Positions 11,423-25,446 are shown, counted from the stretch's first letter. The stretch: 64,000 nucleotides of DNA from Chrysomallon squamiferum (GCA_012295275.1 CM022665.1:14852476-14916475); one strand, 5' to 3'. Program-made: numbers and translations. Notes: generated by a model from the sequence alone, not told the origin.

Positions 11423-12472
11423 ATTACTTGTCTGACATTGCTAAAAACACAAATTTGAGCACTTCCTCCATCAGAAGACATAATAATGTAGTTGAGTTTG
11501 AACGAAACCCTAAAACGTGTTTTTACTTAAATGTCATCTTGATTAGAACTCTTTTCTTTTTCAATCATTTTTAAATGATAATTTAGAGATGTCTGCTGAT
11601 TTTAATGATAGATTTTGTTATTGTTTTTGTTTTTAGTACTGTTTATATTTTAAAATATCAGTCCTTTTTTATGCCTGTTGAAAGCAAGTTTGTTCTAAAT
11701 GTGCCATTTTTTCATATCATAGGCTGTGTGTAGAGTAGTTTTTAATATTTTTGATGTTTCTATATCTTTGTGAAAACAAGTAAATATAACAAATATGGAA
11801 AATGTTCATGTTTTAAAACACTGTTGATTGTTAAACAGATACAAACATTTTAATAATTAGAAAAATATGTTTATTTTTGTCTTGTATAGATTATTTTTTA
11901 TTTTTCTTTCAACAAAAAGAAAATAATTGCTCACATTATCCAACACTGATATATTTATAATTAACAGGGATTTTTTTTTGTAATTAATATATATATGTTG
12001 TGAAAGAGATATTAAAAAACAGCATAAAACAGATGAAACTTGAAACTGTATTCCACCACATGTTTTTTCAGACAATATTCGCTGTGTAGTACTAAATACA
12101 GAAATCTGGGAATGAATTTTGAAGTTGTTCAAAATGAAAAGTAATCCCTGTCTGATAATCGAATAAAAATAAATAAATAAAATGTAGTGGAAGGTTTTAT
12201 TCCAATCCCTGACACATCACAGATTTTATGGTTTCACTCTGCTACTTGTGCATAAGCTCATCATAGTTGTGGTGTGCCAAGCCCATATCTTATCTTTTCT
12301 TTACATACTGTATATTCATTTTATCATTTGACTCTTACTGTATATGTTATTTTCTAAACAAATGTTCTGTTTTCCTTCATTCTAACATATATACTTTGAT
12401 TAATAATACATATACACTGACCCTCCTAGTTTATTACAAAACTACATTAAAGTGTATCTGTCGTGGTGCATA

Positions 12473-12544
12473 AATAAATATATTTGTACAATACTAAACA
12501 CTCGTTCCATTTGTTTCTGAGGATATATCTTTGTTAATAATAAA
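12473..12544 (+). terminator. foxo: Candidate distal polyadenylation signal pair
   Basis: AATAAA at 12473-12478 and 12539-12544, with TTTGTTTCTG between them that could act as a downstream U/GU-rich element for the first. This is the first closely spaced pair far from the stop and a possible end for a long isoform. Confidence 0.25.
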
Positions 12545-13554
12545 GCATAGCAGTTACTTAACACCCACGTGAAAAAGCTTACAGGCTTCTATTTTGTGTT
12601 CTTTGTCTTGTCAGTATGAACTTATGACTTAATATTTTAAATATATGATATAAAAAGAAGTGACAGATGCACACACAGACAGGTAAGACTGCTTTGCTGA
12701 TGATCTGCTGATTGTGATTTATTTACTGTCAGTGAATTAGGCCAAACAAATAACACCATGGCTTTTGGTAAGGTTGTTAGCACTACTGCAGGTACACTTT
12801 AACCCAAACTAACCACTTTGCAAGCATTCTTAGTGTTATTTTTCTATATTATATAGTTTTCATCATATTTTCAGTTGTTTTCTTTTCTTAGATTATATAA
12901 AAAGTAGTTTTGTTAATACACAGATTATGTATCCAAGTGGAATTTGTCAAATTGATTTATAGTTTACTAATTTGATCAACAAAAACATTTTTTACTGTAA
13001 ATATTTTTATCTAAGATTTAATCATGTGCATTTCCTGTCCATGCATATCTTTTCACCAACATTTGGAACATAGATTATATATATATACCAAAAGACCAAT
13101 TGTTTTTCCTCCCATTTTTTTTTATATATTCCTAATATTCACATAGTTTTTAATAGACATAATTTTCTGTTGTTTTATTTATATTATGTTAACAATTTGT
13201 TTAACAGGTTTTTTTCTCCCATTGTTAATAACATTTGTTAAATATTACTGTGCCTTCAGTTGTTTTAGAGGAAGTGGAGGATTTTGTTCCTTGTTTTATT
13301 TTCCTCCTTCATCAGTGAACACCCGTTCATAAAACACGCCAATGATATTGAATTTTTTTCCCATGCCTGGGTATCACATTCTAAAATCTTGTTGAGTGTG
13401 TGTGTTTACAGTGATACAGATAGTTGAAAACGCTGCACTTGTAAAACTTCTGCGTCTGGACTAAAGGCTTGAATTAGTGACAGATATTTGTCAGAAACAC
13501 TCTTAAGGCTACTCTTTGTTTCTACTTTTGTTTTTATTATTATTATTTATTATT

Positions 13555-13588
<34 letters not shown>

Positions 13589-13723
13589 TTGTTTTTGTTT
13601 CTCACAGTAGAATCACACAGACTGTAATCATATCTAAAAGAATAACTACAATAATATTAATTTACTATGTTTTTGGATGAAAGTAACTATCTGCTTCCTC
13701 AGAGTAGCAAAGATGACATTTAA

Positions 13724-13754
<31 letters not shown>

Positions 13755-15925
13755 ATAAGTCTGGGCATTTATCAAATATAGAAATAGTAATTTTGTGTTA
13801 TGTGTGTAACGTTCATATAATATACTCATTTAAATACGCCAGAAATGTTTGTTCATTTATTTATTTGTTTTAATTATTATTATTATTATTTATTTGTTTT
13901 AATTATTATTATTATTTTTTTTTTTTTTTTCGGAAATTCAAAAAATGTTCTTTATCTATATATTCAATATAAAACTGATTGCAATGCTTTTCATTTTTTA
14001 TTTCCAAATTCTAGTAAAAAGTATTTTTATTCATTATTACAACATTATTGTGACACTAAAAATGGCATAAATCACATTCTTCTTTATATTTATATATCTA
14101 ATATTTTATACATAAATTAGTAAACAGAAGAAATTAAAAAAACTATTTAAGAAAGTTAGATAATGTGTATTTGAACTACAAATTAACAAACAAAATGAAA
14201 CATTTTTGCCAGAACCCATAAAATATTTTATTACAATTTTTTTTTTTTTTTATTATTATTATTATTTTTTTAATCATGGCAGCAGTTTCCATTGCATTTC
14301 AGATGTTGTTTCCGTATGCGTTTTAACATGCAGGTCCGGATTTTGTATTTTTCAAATTTTACACATACACATACAATAACGTATATGTACATAAATATTT
14401 CCAACTGGGTGTGTTCTTGAAATTGTAATTACACATACGTGTACGATATTCTTTCATAGTAAGCACCTCAGTTGTTTAGACAGCTGGGGTGGGGAAATGA
14501 TATGTAGGCTGCGTCCATTACAACCCAAAACAAAATATTTTGCTTCCAGCTGTCCTTGTGTTGAAATTACGGCCATCACCTTTGACGTGCGTAAAACAAA
14601 AATAGCGTTCTGATTTGGTTTCTTTGCTGCATTCTTCCTTTCACCATAGCAAATAAATACATAAATTAATAAATAATACAAGAATAAGTTTTAAATTTTA
14701 AGCTGTAAGACAATAATTGGACTTCATCATTACTTCGCTCTAGCATTAATTATAATTTCTTATTTGTATGTGATCTGACCGCGCCAGTAACGGTTGATAG
14801 ATATTTGCCAATTCATTGGGGTTGTATGAAACTGTTATTACTCAATTTGTTCGCTTATTTTTCTATGTTTTGTTCGGTTTAACGTATTATTTTACATAAG
14901 AAAAGTCCAGTGTTCATGGAATTGTTATATATTATGTATAATTCATTTATATTTATTTTTTGTTTCTTCCTCTTCTTAAATTTTTTTTTTTTTAATTTTT
15001 ATTGATATTTAATTTCCCGCCCCCCCCCTATATTTCTATCTAAAAACAAATGGTTGTTATGAATCATATTTTGCTTCGATCATCTTTTATAGGCGTTTAC
15101 TGGACTGCACGATTCTTTCTAAAAAAAAAAAAAAAAAAAAAATTAACATAGATGATTCAATCATTTTTTTTTTTTTTTTTTTTTTTTATTTATTTTTTTA
15201 ATTTAAATCATTTATTTGGGAAAAATCATTTATAATTCCAGACACTTCATTAATGGTGCAGACATAAAAACAGGAAATATTTGGAAATTACGAATAATTA
15301 TTCTGAAGAGACTTTCAACGTGATGCTACATTTTCCCTTTTGTTTCGTATTACAGACTGGCGCTCTTTTTACTGAATCTAAAAAATCCGGATCGTAAACC
15401 AACATTAAATACAACTCTGTTTAAAAAAATGAGTTTAATTCCATATCAAATTTACACGTCACCCGAGAATACAACATCTTGTAAAATACTTTCGCATTTA
15501 ATACTCGATATATTATTCAATAGATCAATTTTCCATTTGTTAAAATTAATTATTCTATACTCTGTTTAAATTTTCATGTTAAAAAAAATGTAAAAAAATA
15601 AAAATTAGGATTTAACTTGATATTATTTTTGTTGAAAAATGTATTTTAGATACCATGTTTTAATGGTTTATTATTATTATTATTTATATATACATATATA
15701 TATATTCTTTTTGGGTTTTTTGTTACCATCTACGCCAGGTTGATTTACTTTTTAAACATCTGATATATTCTGTATTGTATTTTAATTTAAGCCAATCATG
15801 TCACGTGTATGTTATACAGTTGTATATAGTTATGTTCGTATTTTGTACATATTTGTTAATAATGTGCTATCAGGGATAATCGTAGATTTTAAATGGAGAA
15901 ACATGGTTTTAAAATGTACATTTTG

Positions 15926-15978
<53 letters not shown>

Positions 15979-17550
15979 GTACTGTATATCTATATATTTT
16001 TATATGTTTATTTAATCCCATTTTCTTATTTTTTTTTTTTTTTTTTTTTTTTGATGTTATGGAATAACCAGATTGCCACTTAATCATACTAATTATAATA
16101 CACAGACATCTGGTTTTTGACATATTAAATAATCACATGCTGTATTCATTGTTACGTCACAGGTTCCAGACTGTCATTGTTCTGATTATGCGTTGCTCTG
16201 TGACTATATCGATACGAATAACACTACAACTTTTAAATTTCAGACAATTACAAGGTGTTGTTATTCACCGAATTTCAAACTTCATTGAAAAACAAATTTG
16301 TTTGCACTTCTATTACAAAGGGTTGGGAGAAGAAAAAAATAAAAATAAATAATAATAATAATAATAAAATGAGTTAATTATTTAAATTTAATAAGCGATC
16401 GATAGCCAGTGAAATAGTTACGTTTATAATGATTTCACCAAGTGTGGTGCATTTTTTAATTCTTTGATATTTTAAAAATTTTATGTTATTTTATTATATA
16501 TTTTTTATCTTTTTATTTCTTTTCTTTTCTTTTTATTTATTTATTTAGTCATTTGTTCAAAGCGTTATTCTGTTACTATTATTCTTTGCATTAAAAGTAG
16601 ACTAACTGACAAATAACAAAATGTTATATTGCTGATAATGTATCGGGTTTTCGTGTTGTGGACAACAAGGATATCTTTTACATGATTTTTGTTTCACTGT
16701 GTTGTTGCTTGAATTTATGTGACATCAATCACAAATACTACGGCTATAGATTTGTTGTAGTTTGTTTGACGTACAGATTTGAATTATACAGGATATGAAT
16801 ATAAAGATTACTAAATAATTTTTATTTTTATGAATGTAGATGAGAACATTAATGGAAGAATTTACACAGGAAGAAGCCTTTGAACTTCCTGTAAATTATG
16901 TTAATTTTCATAAGGTTCTTAAATATAATTATGTGAAGAAGAAATGTAATTATCATTTTATTGGACAAAAAACATTTCATAGTGTACATAACAGACACTG
17001 TTGTGAACTATATTATATATTTTTTCCTATTTTTGTCAGGAATGTTGCATAAAATTGATAAATATGTTTTTAATGAGGTTTTGTATGTTTCATCGTCATC
17101 ATGGTTCTTTTTGTCATTGATACGAAGAATCTGGCATGGAATAACGTGATAGTATTGTGCACGTTATAGGCATGAAATGCATAATACTGACATTCAGTTC
17201 ATGCCTATTTTCTTCTTCTTCTTCTTATTCTTCTTCGCATTTTCTGTAAAATTTTGAAGCATTGTTCCCTGCATGTGCAGAGTTAACAACACTTGTTCAT
17301 ACGTTAGTTAATATTTTTATTTTGTATTTTATGAGTGTAAATTGGTTTCAGAGATCTATATTTCACATACTTGAGTGCTAAAAATGCAAGTTCTTTGAGA
17401 AAGTTGCATTATTTTAACTTGTATGCTGTTTTGTTTGTTTAGTTACATATGAAAAATTTTATGATTATATCATCATTTTAGATTAAAATCGAGTTGTAAT
17501 TGTATTGTTCAAACTGACTGTTGTTTTTTTTTTTTTTTTTTTAATATTCT
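12545..17550. other. AT-rich region without recognisable genes
   Basis: T-skewed AT-rich sequence with T runs (13549-13583, 15165-15187, 16030-16052), A run (15121-15141), (ATT)n at 13730-13755 and 15931-15977, and short ATTT stretches. No frame here looks coding. The + strand T excess seen after foxo continues to about this limit. It could still belong to the foxo transcription unit or be plain intergenic DNA. Confidence 0.6.
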
Positions 17551-17874
17551 AAAACCATTCGTAAAGACGAAAGAAGACATATATATTTACTGCTGTCAAA
17601 TAAAAAAGACAAATAGAAATGAAGTAGAAGAGAAACAAAATAACAGAAGCATGTTCCGTTCCAATGAAAACAAGTTTTAACTTGTTTGTTAGACCTGGTC
17701 GCTTAATGGCGTTGATTCCATCACAGAGACTGATTATCAAAGCAGAAATCGTCGCTAAAAGTATTTTTTCTAAACACATTAACATTATATACATACCATT
17801 GATTATATTATAGATGCAAAAGCAGATATCACGAGCTTACCATTTAGATCAATGGTACTTAATGATTTCTGAAC

Positions 17875-17970
17875 TAGCCCTTGGCTACGATCCGGTACTG
17901 GCGTTTGAACCCTGTACCATTAGCAAAGATTTAATCACTGAGCAACTGTTTGTCCAGTTGACTACACGAA
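17875..17970 (-). mobile_element. tRNA-derived SINE head (minus strand), degraded
   Basis: Read on the minus strand, TAGTCAACTGG at 17954-17964 fits the pol III A box (TRGYNNANNNG) and GGGTTCAAAC at 17903-17912 fits the B box with one mismatch, about 40 bp apart as in tRNA-derived promoters. The unrelated sequence that follows to about 17600 may be the SINE body. No clear tail or target duplication is seen, so it is old. Confidence 0.5.
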
Positions 17971-18599
17971 TGTAAATGGTTGATGTTTATTTTTACATGG
18001 TTTATCTATTTATTCAAAGCACACTCAAGCAAACTGCCTGTATGTTAAAATGCTGAGTAAGTAAGAGTTGGCAGCATGCTGGTATAAATCATCGTATAAA
18101 GAGTGATGTGTGTAAACAGACATGTAGAAAGATATACGAGATACGTGCTTTTATCATTTGCGTTCAATAGAGACATCAATACAGACAGATACATTATTTA
18201 TTTATTTATTTATTATCAATTGCTTTATGATGATGATCATCATCATCATCATTTATTTATTTATTATAAATTTATTTATCATTATTATCATCTTATCGTT
18301 ATTAATTTATTTTTAATTTTATTATCATCATCATCATCATCGTTATTTATTTATTTGTTTATTTATTAGTTATAAGTAAGATATTAAAGCCTTAAATTCT
18401 AAGCAGTAATAACAGGTGCACCCCACGCTTAATACAGATAATGGGCATATTCCGAACCGTATTGGTGCTGAAATCTTTTGAAAGAAATAAAACATTCCTT
18501 CTCTACCTTGGAAGAAGTTACGTTTATTTGTCTTGTTGTTACCTGTGTATTGGTCTTTTTTATATTAAACCCTCACACACACACACCATCAGCATATGC

Positions 18600-18867
18600 A
18601 CAACGAAGTCCAAAAGCAGAGCGAGTACTCACGCACACGTGCGGTGATCATGAACTATTGCCGACCATTTCATCACCTCGAAACAAAAGGTCATCATCTC
18701 CAACTCAAACAGATGAGAGTAATGTATTACAGCTCTGGAACACGATATAAGGAAATGTCGTCAGATTTGTGATTGCGGAAAAAGTAGAAACCATTGAGGA
18801 ATCCGTGCAAATACAAGCAGTAATGAAAGATGTCAGAATAGCGAATAGGTATTTTGAAATAAAATAA
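18600..18867 (+). pseudogene. Coding-like segment with one in-frame stop, unidentified
   Basis: Around 18651-18747 the frame reads LPTISSPRNKRSSSPTQTDE and on to LQLWNTI, then a TAA at 18748-18750. The same frame stays open for 38 more codons, including VRFVIAEKVETIEESVQIQ, to a TAA at 18865. Residue composition is protein-like, in contrast to the low-complexity frames around it. It may be a decayed coding exon or transposon fragment. It has no recognised domain and could be chance. Confidence 0.3.
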
Positions 18868-19122
18868 ATATGCATGACATTTGTTTCAATAGAGATAATT
18901 TAAAATATAAATATCGTTGTTGATCCAAATGGACAACTGTATTCTGCATAAAAATATATATTTTTTTTAAATTAATAATTCAAGGTCTCGTCTTTTTTTC
19001 AAGGTTGTATCTGCCATGAATTTACTGTTAGTGAAATGTGAAATCTGTATAATTAGATATCTAATGTTGTATTAGCGAACAACAGTTACAAGCAAGCAAT
19101 AGGCAAACTGATACAAATATAT

Positions 19123-19125
<3 letters not shown>

Positions 19126-19195
<70 letters not shown>
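19126..19195 (+). repeat. (GA)n microsatellite
   Basis: Uninterrupted GA tract, about 35 units. Confidence 0.95.
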
Positions 19196-19198
<3 letters not shown>

Positions 19199-19544
19199 TA
19201 TAAAAGGCTATGAACAAAGCTGATACAGAGACAGACATAAACTATTTCACATTCTAATCCTTTAAGACTGTAAAGACCATGCTTTGAGCTTTCCACTCTA
19301 CGGAGAAGGGCACAAAAATAGCACCAATCGATAGAAATAGCATATGATGTTACAGCAAGAGATATGCTCATGCAGACTTTGTTACTGTTGAACAGAGCAC
19401 GTTTAATACTTGGCGACTGGTAATATAAAATGATCTCAGCGGGTTACAGCAGAAATTAAAACGAAATAAAAACAAACAATCAGCCATATTCGACACCTAA
19501 TAGTCCCTAATATAAAAATAAAGAAAACAAATTATATTTAACCA

Positions 19545-19646
<102 letters not shown>

Positions 19647-20289
19647 TACATGTACAGAAACACACACACACACTTGCATTAAACTGTAACGAAGATAAAA
19701 ACGTGTTGAAATGTCGTAAAACAAATACACATTCAGGAAGAAAATTTCCAATATGTCAAACGTATTGGACGTTTCACCAGCATTGATTTCAGTGAATCGA
19801 GATCCACATCGAGGAGCATCTAATCGAGAACTCCTGTGTCTTAACGATTTATTTGGTTCAGCTGCACAATATAATGAATGCGATCTTAGCTTATTTGGAA
19901 CACTATCGATTGTGGTCAGAGCAGAATAGGGTCAGATGAACTTTAACACCTGAACAAAGAATCGACTTACATTTGGAGATCGAGTTGCGGTGTGTTAAAC
20001 ACATTAATTTTTTATCAGCAATTTGTGACGTTTTTGGACAAGATAAGAAGAATACTAGCATCTTGTAGTCAACTAACAAATCTCAGAAAGGTTACGTTTT
20101 GTTAGAGAGGAGAAAAAAGGAAGAAGAAAAATCGATGGCTGATTGGTCATTTTGGAAAGGTTTAATGCATCTCGCTTGTAAATTGAAAGGACGTGAATAA
20201 ATCTCCTGTTACTGGGTAATTTACAGGCGTTTAACTTTTATAATTTAATGTATAGTCTTACTGTCCTTCATCTACACTATTATATCTGA

Positions 20290-20412
20290 TACACGTATAA
20301 ATACATACAAACATACGCATACATATTCTCACATACTTAAACACTCGCACATATATATATACGCATAACACACATTAACACATACATACACTAGAAGTAC
20401 ACCCAAACATAG

Positions 20413-20447
<35 letters not shown>

Positions 20448-20605
20448 CAAATACACACATACATATACGCATACATACATACAAACATGTATACAAATAC
20501 ATACATACAAATATATACACACATACATATACACTATACATACATACGTACATAAACACATGCATATATTCCAACTGACATAAACGCACACACAAACACA
20601 CAATA
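20290..20605 (+). repeat. Degenerate CATA/CACA-rich repeat
   Basis: ATACATAC, ACACATA and (TA)n motifs dominate. The overlapping minus-strand frames rich in Cys, Val and Tyr are artefacts of it. Confidence 0.85.
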
Positions 20606-21040
20606 ATAGCTGTATATTAATATGTTTCTTACGCTAGAAAGTGAACGAACTTCTTAACCTTTCAGGTCTTTGAAACTGTATCTCAGGCATAACACACATG
20701 TCAACCTTATTAATCACAATCGCACCGAGTTTCTATAGCTGTTCTACGTGCATTTGGTTTCTCATTTTACTCGAAGCCCGAGGAAAAAAGGAATTACAAG
20801 AACTTGCAGGACGAGTATGTAGTTTATCTCCACAGCAATCACATTACGCTGGCTGCATGTACTAACGTACTCAAATGCTTGACGGATTTTCGTTGTTATT
20901 ATATGGGATAGACTCTGATGAATGCTGTAAATAATTATATATCTGTTACAAAGGTATAGATTCGTACTGTTTGTGTGTAATAAAGGAAAGGAAGCCTGTG
21001 CTATGCTAGTTTATAATGGGCAATGAAACAATGGATTTGT

Positions 21041-21048
21041 GTGTGTGT

Positions 21049-21144
<96 letters not shown>
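21041..21144 (+). repeat. Compound (TG)n(GA)n microsatellite
   Basis: TG units to about 21067 followed by about 38 GA units. This repeats the TG/GA junction seen elsewhere in the window. Confidence 0.95.
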
Positions 21145-21147
<3 letters not shown>

Positions 21148-22605
21148 AACAACCTGCAGAGATATAGATCACTGATTTGTGAATTTAAAGATATTTTACT
21201 TTAGAGTTCGTTATCTGAGAGTTTGTACGTGCGTACTTAGTCACGACAGAGCTATTCCCTGTACGAGGTTCTAATCGGAACTGAAGTAAGTGTTGAAAGA
21301 AAAAGGTGTGGATGTATATACATCAACAACTATCGCAGGGCCGTTCAGCGGTTACCGTACGGTTTTATACTACACTTCCTGCTGTTACTCTGTTCAGTTA
21401 CAGCTTCTTCTTCCCTATGATTGAATTTACTACATTTTATAACTCTGTCGTACACTAATACACGCATGTAAAAAAAAGTTTTAAAACCGATATACACAAA
21501 AAAAAACTATTAATTTTTAAAACCGTCTCACATTAACAAACTCATTAGCATTACGAAACAAAACGCAGAATTACTTTTCGCTGAATCCGCTTTAGCGACT
21601 CGGTAATTTCTGTCTTTAGGTCTCTATCTGATCTGGACCGATTTCCATCCGAAGTGATTTACGACAAACCTTTTATCTGACACTGTTTCTGATGTACAGA
21701 ATCGATTAATTTGCAAACACTTACCTCCGACAAATAAAACAATTAAGGCAAGTCAGTGGACAGTTATTTTGGCATCTTTAAATGAAAGTAAATTAAGAGC
21801 AAGGTGTGGGTAATGTTGTAACAGGAAACATTCGATTTTTAGAATCGATAGATTTAGTTTTGAAATATTCGCGATGTCACGTTATTTTCTACTAAACCAA
21901 ATGATAAAAAAATGAAGAAACAAAAAAAGGTGGATTAGAAAAGAAAGAAGAAGAAAGTGAAAAAAAAAAATGAAGAAGAAATAAAGAAAAGGAAGGAAAC
22001 TGAAGATGACGACAGAAAGTAATTTCAGAAGCCGTAAATCAATTTAATACGGCTAATTTGTTATCTCACATCACAAAAGAGTCAACTAAATAGGTCAAGG
22101 CAAAAGAACGGACCAAAAAAAAAAAAATTTCAATTTAATCTCATTGCTGCACCGTAGTCATTCAAAATGATATTGTGGTGTAAAAAAGTGACTCACAGCT
22201 GTAATGTGATTATATATAATTCATTTATTCTGCCTTTACACCCTACACTTCTATATCTGCTTTTTTGTGTATTTCTATGTATGTATGTATATGTCTGTCA
22301 TTTTCTGTTTTTCGATTTTCTCTTTCATTTTATTTCCTTCTCTATGTCAGATTTATACAACAATGAGTGATTACTTTTCTTTCAAATAATAATAGTAACA
22401 ATAACAGCAACAGCATCCTAACTAATAATATTAATAATACTTCTTATTATTATTACTGTTATTGTTTTCATTATCATAATCAAGAATAAAGAAGCAGCAG
22501 TAGTAGTAGTAAAGTTGCAGTAATAGTAGAACATATGATAAATAAAGATGCGAAGTATCTATGATTTCATGTAGATGATTTAAGAAACAAAAACAACAAA
22601 GTAAT

Positions 22606-22708
22606 GTTAAATTTCATTGGTTGATTCAAAATACAACGCGCAAACAATTAAATGACGTCATGATTTAGAGTCAGAGGTCTTTACGCTGCCGTTTCTTAAT
22701 AAAAGGTA

Positions 22709-22710
<2 letters not shown>
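22606..22710 (+). promoter_or_regulatory. CCAAT-CRE cassette followed by a splice-donor-like GGTAAG
   Basis: AATTTCATTGGTT (inverted CCAAT), about 30 bp on a perfect CRE (TGACGTCA, 22653-22660), then a CpG-containing stretch and AAAAGGTAAG ending at 22710. The ATTGGT-to-CRE block matches the inverted cassette at 43.7 kb in order, spacing and partly in bases. A promoter with a noncoding first exon is one reading, and a fragment of a dispersed repeat is another. The T run that begins at 22711 obscures what follows. Confidence 0.35.
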
Positions 22711-22745
<35 letters not shown>

Positions 22746-22877
22746 CTGTTTCATTTTTCATAACACGGCTTTTAAACTTGAAATAATAGTATTGGTATGT
22801 TTTCAATTCAAGAAAGATGTATGGTTCACCTACAGTAACTGTATTTAGTTATATTTTCTTCTTCTTCTTCATCATCA

Positions 22878-22937
<60 letters not shown>

Positions 22938-22995
22938 TATTATTACTATTATTATTCGTTGTTGTTTTTGTTATTCTTATTATTATTTTTTTTTT
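22711..22995 (+). repeat. T run and (ATT)n array
   Basis: T run at 22711-22742, a short unique stretch, then (ATC/ATT)n at about 22865-22990. Confidence 0.9.
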
Positions 22996-23432
22996 GTTTT
23001 TGTTTTTTTATTGTTAGTGGTTGTGTTACTGCTCATTTTAGTATTGTTTCTACTGCTGCAGTTCTTTTTCTAGTAGTAGCTTTATATATGTATATATGTA
23101 TGTATAAATATATAGGTATGTATTTCCCTGATTACAGAATGATAGAGTGAGACAGAGAGAAACGGACAGATGGATAAATGAGAATGAAGGAAGGAAGGAA
23201 GAAGGCAATAGTTATAAACACCATTTATTATATGCACATTTTTATAGTTAACAGCCAAATGTTATTATAATGAACTTTAACGATGCATTTTAAGTGATGA
23301 ATACAGAGACATAAAATTCAGAACTAGCTAGCACAACTAGGCGGCTACAGTGTATTTTTGCTCTGAACATTTCAGTAAGGTTATTCAACGTTTTTGAGAT
23401 AGATACATTACTAAACGGGACATACGCTGGGT

Positions 23433-23458
23433 TTTTTTTTTTTTTTTTTTTTTTTTTA
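23433..23458 (+). repeat. T run
   Basis: About 26 thymines. Confidence 0.9.
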
Positions 23459-23669
23459 ACACCAAGTCTTCAGTAACTGGTGTGTGACTTCAAAAGTAGA
23501 TAATCAGCCAGGCGTGACAGGAAATAAAATTAAGAGAGCTCGCTTTATAGAAAGCTGCGGTTGTCACGAATTGTGAAGAATAACATTACAGATCAGTCAT
23601 TTTCCACGCATGAGCAATTTTCTTTGCACATTTGTGATGGGCGTTTCCAACCACAAACCACGAGAATAT

Positions 23670-23940
23670 GTATATAGTAATATACACAGCAACATGTACA
23701 GCATTGTATTGAGTCATATTATATAGCAATGCTTTATTATACTTATAGCAAAGTACTAGGACGTGTATAGCTACGTATTAGAATGTGTATAGTAATGTAT
23801 CAGAAAGTTTAGAGCAGTGTATTAGGAGATGTAGAGCAGCTGTATTAGAACTTATGTAGCAATGTATTAAAAATTATCTAGCAATATATTAGAATGTGTA
23901 GAGCAATGTATTAGAACGTGTATAACAATGTATTAAAAAG
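23670..23940 (+). repeat. 22-bp minisatellite (AGCAATGTATTAGAAC-type)
   Basis: About ten units of the form GTGTAGAGCAATGTATTAGAAC with 21-23 bp spacing and many substitutions. The last seven or so units (from about 23790) are the clearest. No palindrome or coding frame is maintained. Confidence 0.8.
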
Positions 23941-24384
23941 TCACTTTACGTATCTGTGTTTATGTTTTACGTATAATGAAGTACAAAGCTGTGAAATATC
24001 GAAATAAAAACATCGACACATATGTAGGTACGTCTAAAATAATAATTTATTTTGATAATGTATATATAACATCTATGCATGTACGTGTCACCACTTGTCA
24101 CTGACTTTGAGACACACACCCACACACACACAATTTACATTTAAAAAATAAATAAATAAATTTATTATTATTCTTTTTTTTTTTTATCCCTCAGAATTAA
24201 TACTGACATAATTTGCATAACTAGTAATAAGTGAATAAATAAATAAATAAATATGTCTGCCGTTTATAAACCAGAGTATTTCTGCATGAACATTTTTTAA
24301 ATTTTTTAAACTGTTTTAATTTTGAATAATGAATTCCCAACAGGACAATACATTATGTCTGTGTATATGACATGATAAAGCAAT

Positions 24385-24500
24385 ATTAGACGAATAGTGG
24401 TTAAAACTTCCAACGTATGTTTTTCACGTTCTGGGGTCGATTCTTCAGGTCGGCTTTGCTCCATATGGCTAGGTGTAACACAACAAATTTTATTTTAAAA
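24385..24500 (+). mobile_element. tRNA-derived SINE, degraded
   Basis: GAATAGTGGTTAAAAC at 24392 resembles a tRNA D-arm/A-box region, and GGGTCGATTC at 24434-24443 fits the B box with one mismatch. The following GGTCGGCTTTGCTCCATATGGCTAGGTGTAACAC segment and AT-rich end are laid out like a SINE body and tail. The spacing of about 38 bp agrees with a tRNA origin. Confidence 0.55.
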
Positions 24501-25399
24501 TTAGATTATAAAATACTACATAATTAGCATGGAGAATTCTGGGTTATGAATTATGCTTGTTATGACCAGCGCATTAAGCTTTCCCAATTACTGAATTGAT
24601 ACATGTCTAACGACATTTCTATTTATTTTAATGTCAGCTGTTGTTGCTAGCAGAAAACTCGTTATTCTTTTTTTATCTTTTTTAAACTGTTTGTTTATAT
24701 ATATAATATATACACCATTAATATTTGTGCAGCTGAATATGTATCAGTCTATCTCTCTGTCTGTCTGCCTTTCTGTTTTTCGGTCTGTTTCTCTATCTGT
24801 CTATCTAGCTGTCTTTCTATTAATGTTATCTCAGCATTCTTTACAATTTATCTATATACTATACCCACCTTTGTCTGAGCTAGCGAGGATACGTGATACT
24901 GCAGGCGATAGATATAGTATGTGGGTCTTTTTATAAAACTATTATATTACATAGTAGTTCGTAACGTTTTGTAACCTGAAAAGCCTCGACATGGGTGAAC
25001 GGTTTATGGTAACTGTAATACACACACAGACAACAGAATAGGTAAAAAGGGTTTGATGTGACTCAGTAGGTAGTATTAATTAATTTCTGACACTGTCAAG
25101 GAGTCTGTAGAACATCACTGTTTATCTTAAAAAAGAAACTTGAAACACGTTGACCATGATGAATAAAAAGGAAAGAAGAATTTAGAAAGGGGAGTACAAC
25201 AGACTCAGACTAAAAGTATACTCATAGTGAAATGTATTGGTTCGAATGAGATGGACAAGTTGACAGAATGGGTTGACAGACAGAGAACATCAGACAGACA
25301 GTGGAATAGACGGAAAAGCAAGCTACTAGATAAACGTCATAGATACGGATGGATAATTTGTTAATACATACATCGCTCATGCATGCATGCTTATATATG

Positions 25400-25446
25400 C
25401 GTGTGTGTACGTATATGTGTGTGTGTGTATATATGTGTGTATATAT

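Larger units (their letters stand above)
5459..12544 (+). other. foxo: Probable long foxo 3' UTR and downstream flank, end unresolved
   Basis: After the stop codon the + strand is AT-rich and T-skewed for many kilobases with almost no complex open frame. Several AATAAA signals occur: 5492 (probably too close to the stop), 5756, and a pair at 12473 and 12539. Without transcript data the true end cannot be fixed. Named elements inside it have their own entries. Long 3' UTRs are common for FOXO genes, but extension to 12.5 kb is only an inference. Confidence 0.45.

Noticed and set aside
12545-17550. Further foxo exons downstream
   Set aside because: The FOXO protein already ends with its conserved C-terminal region at 5458, and no forkhead-family sequence appears later.
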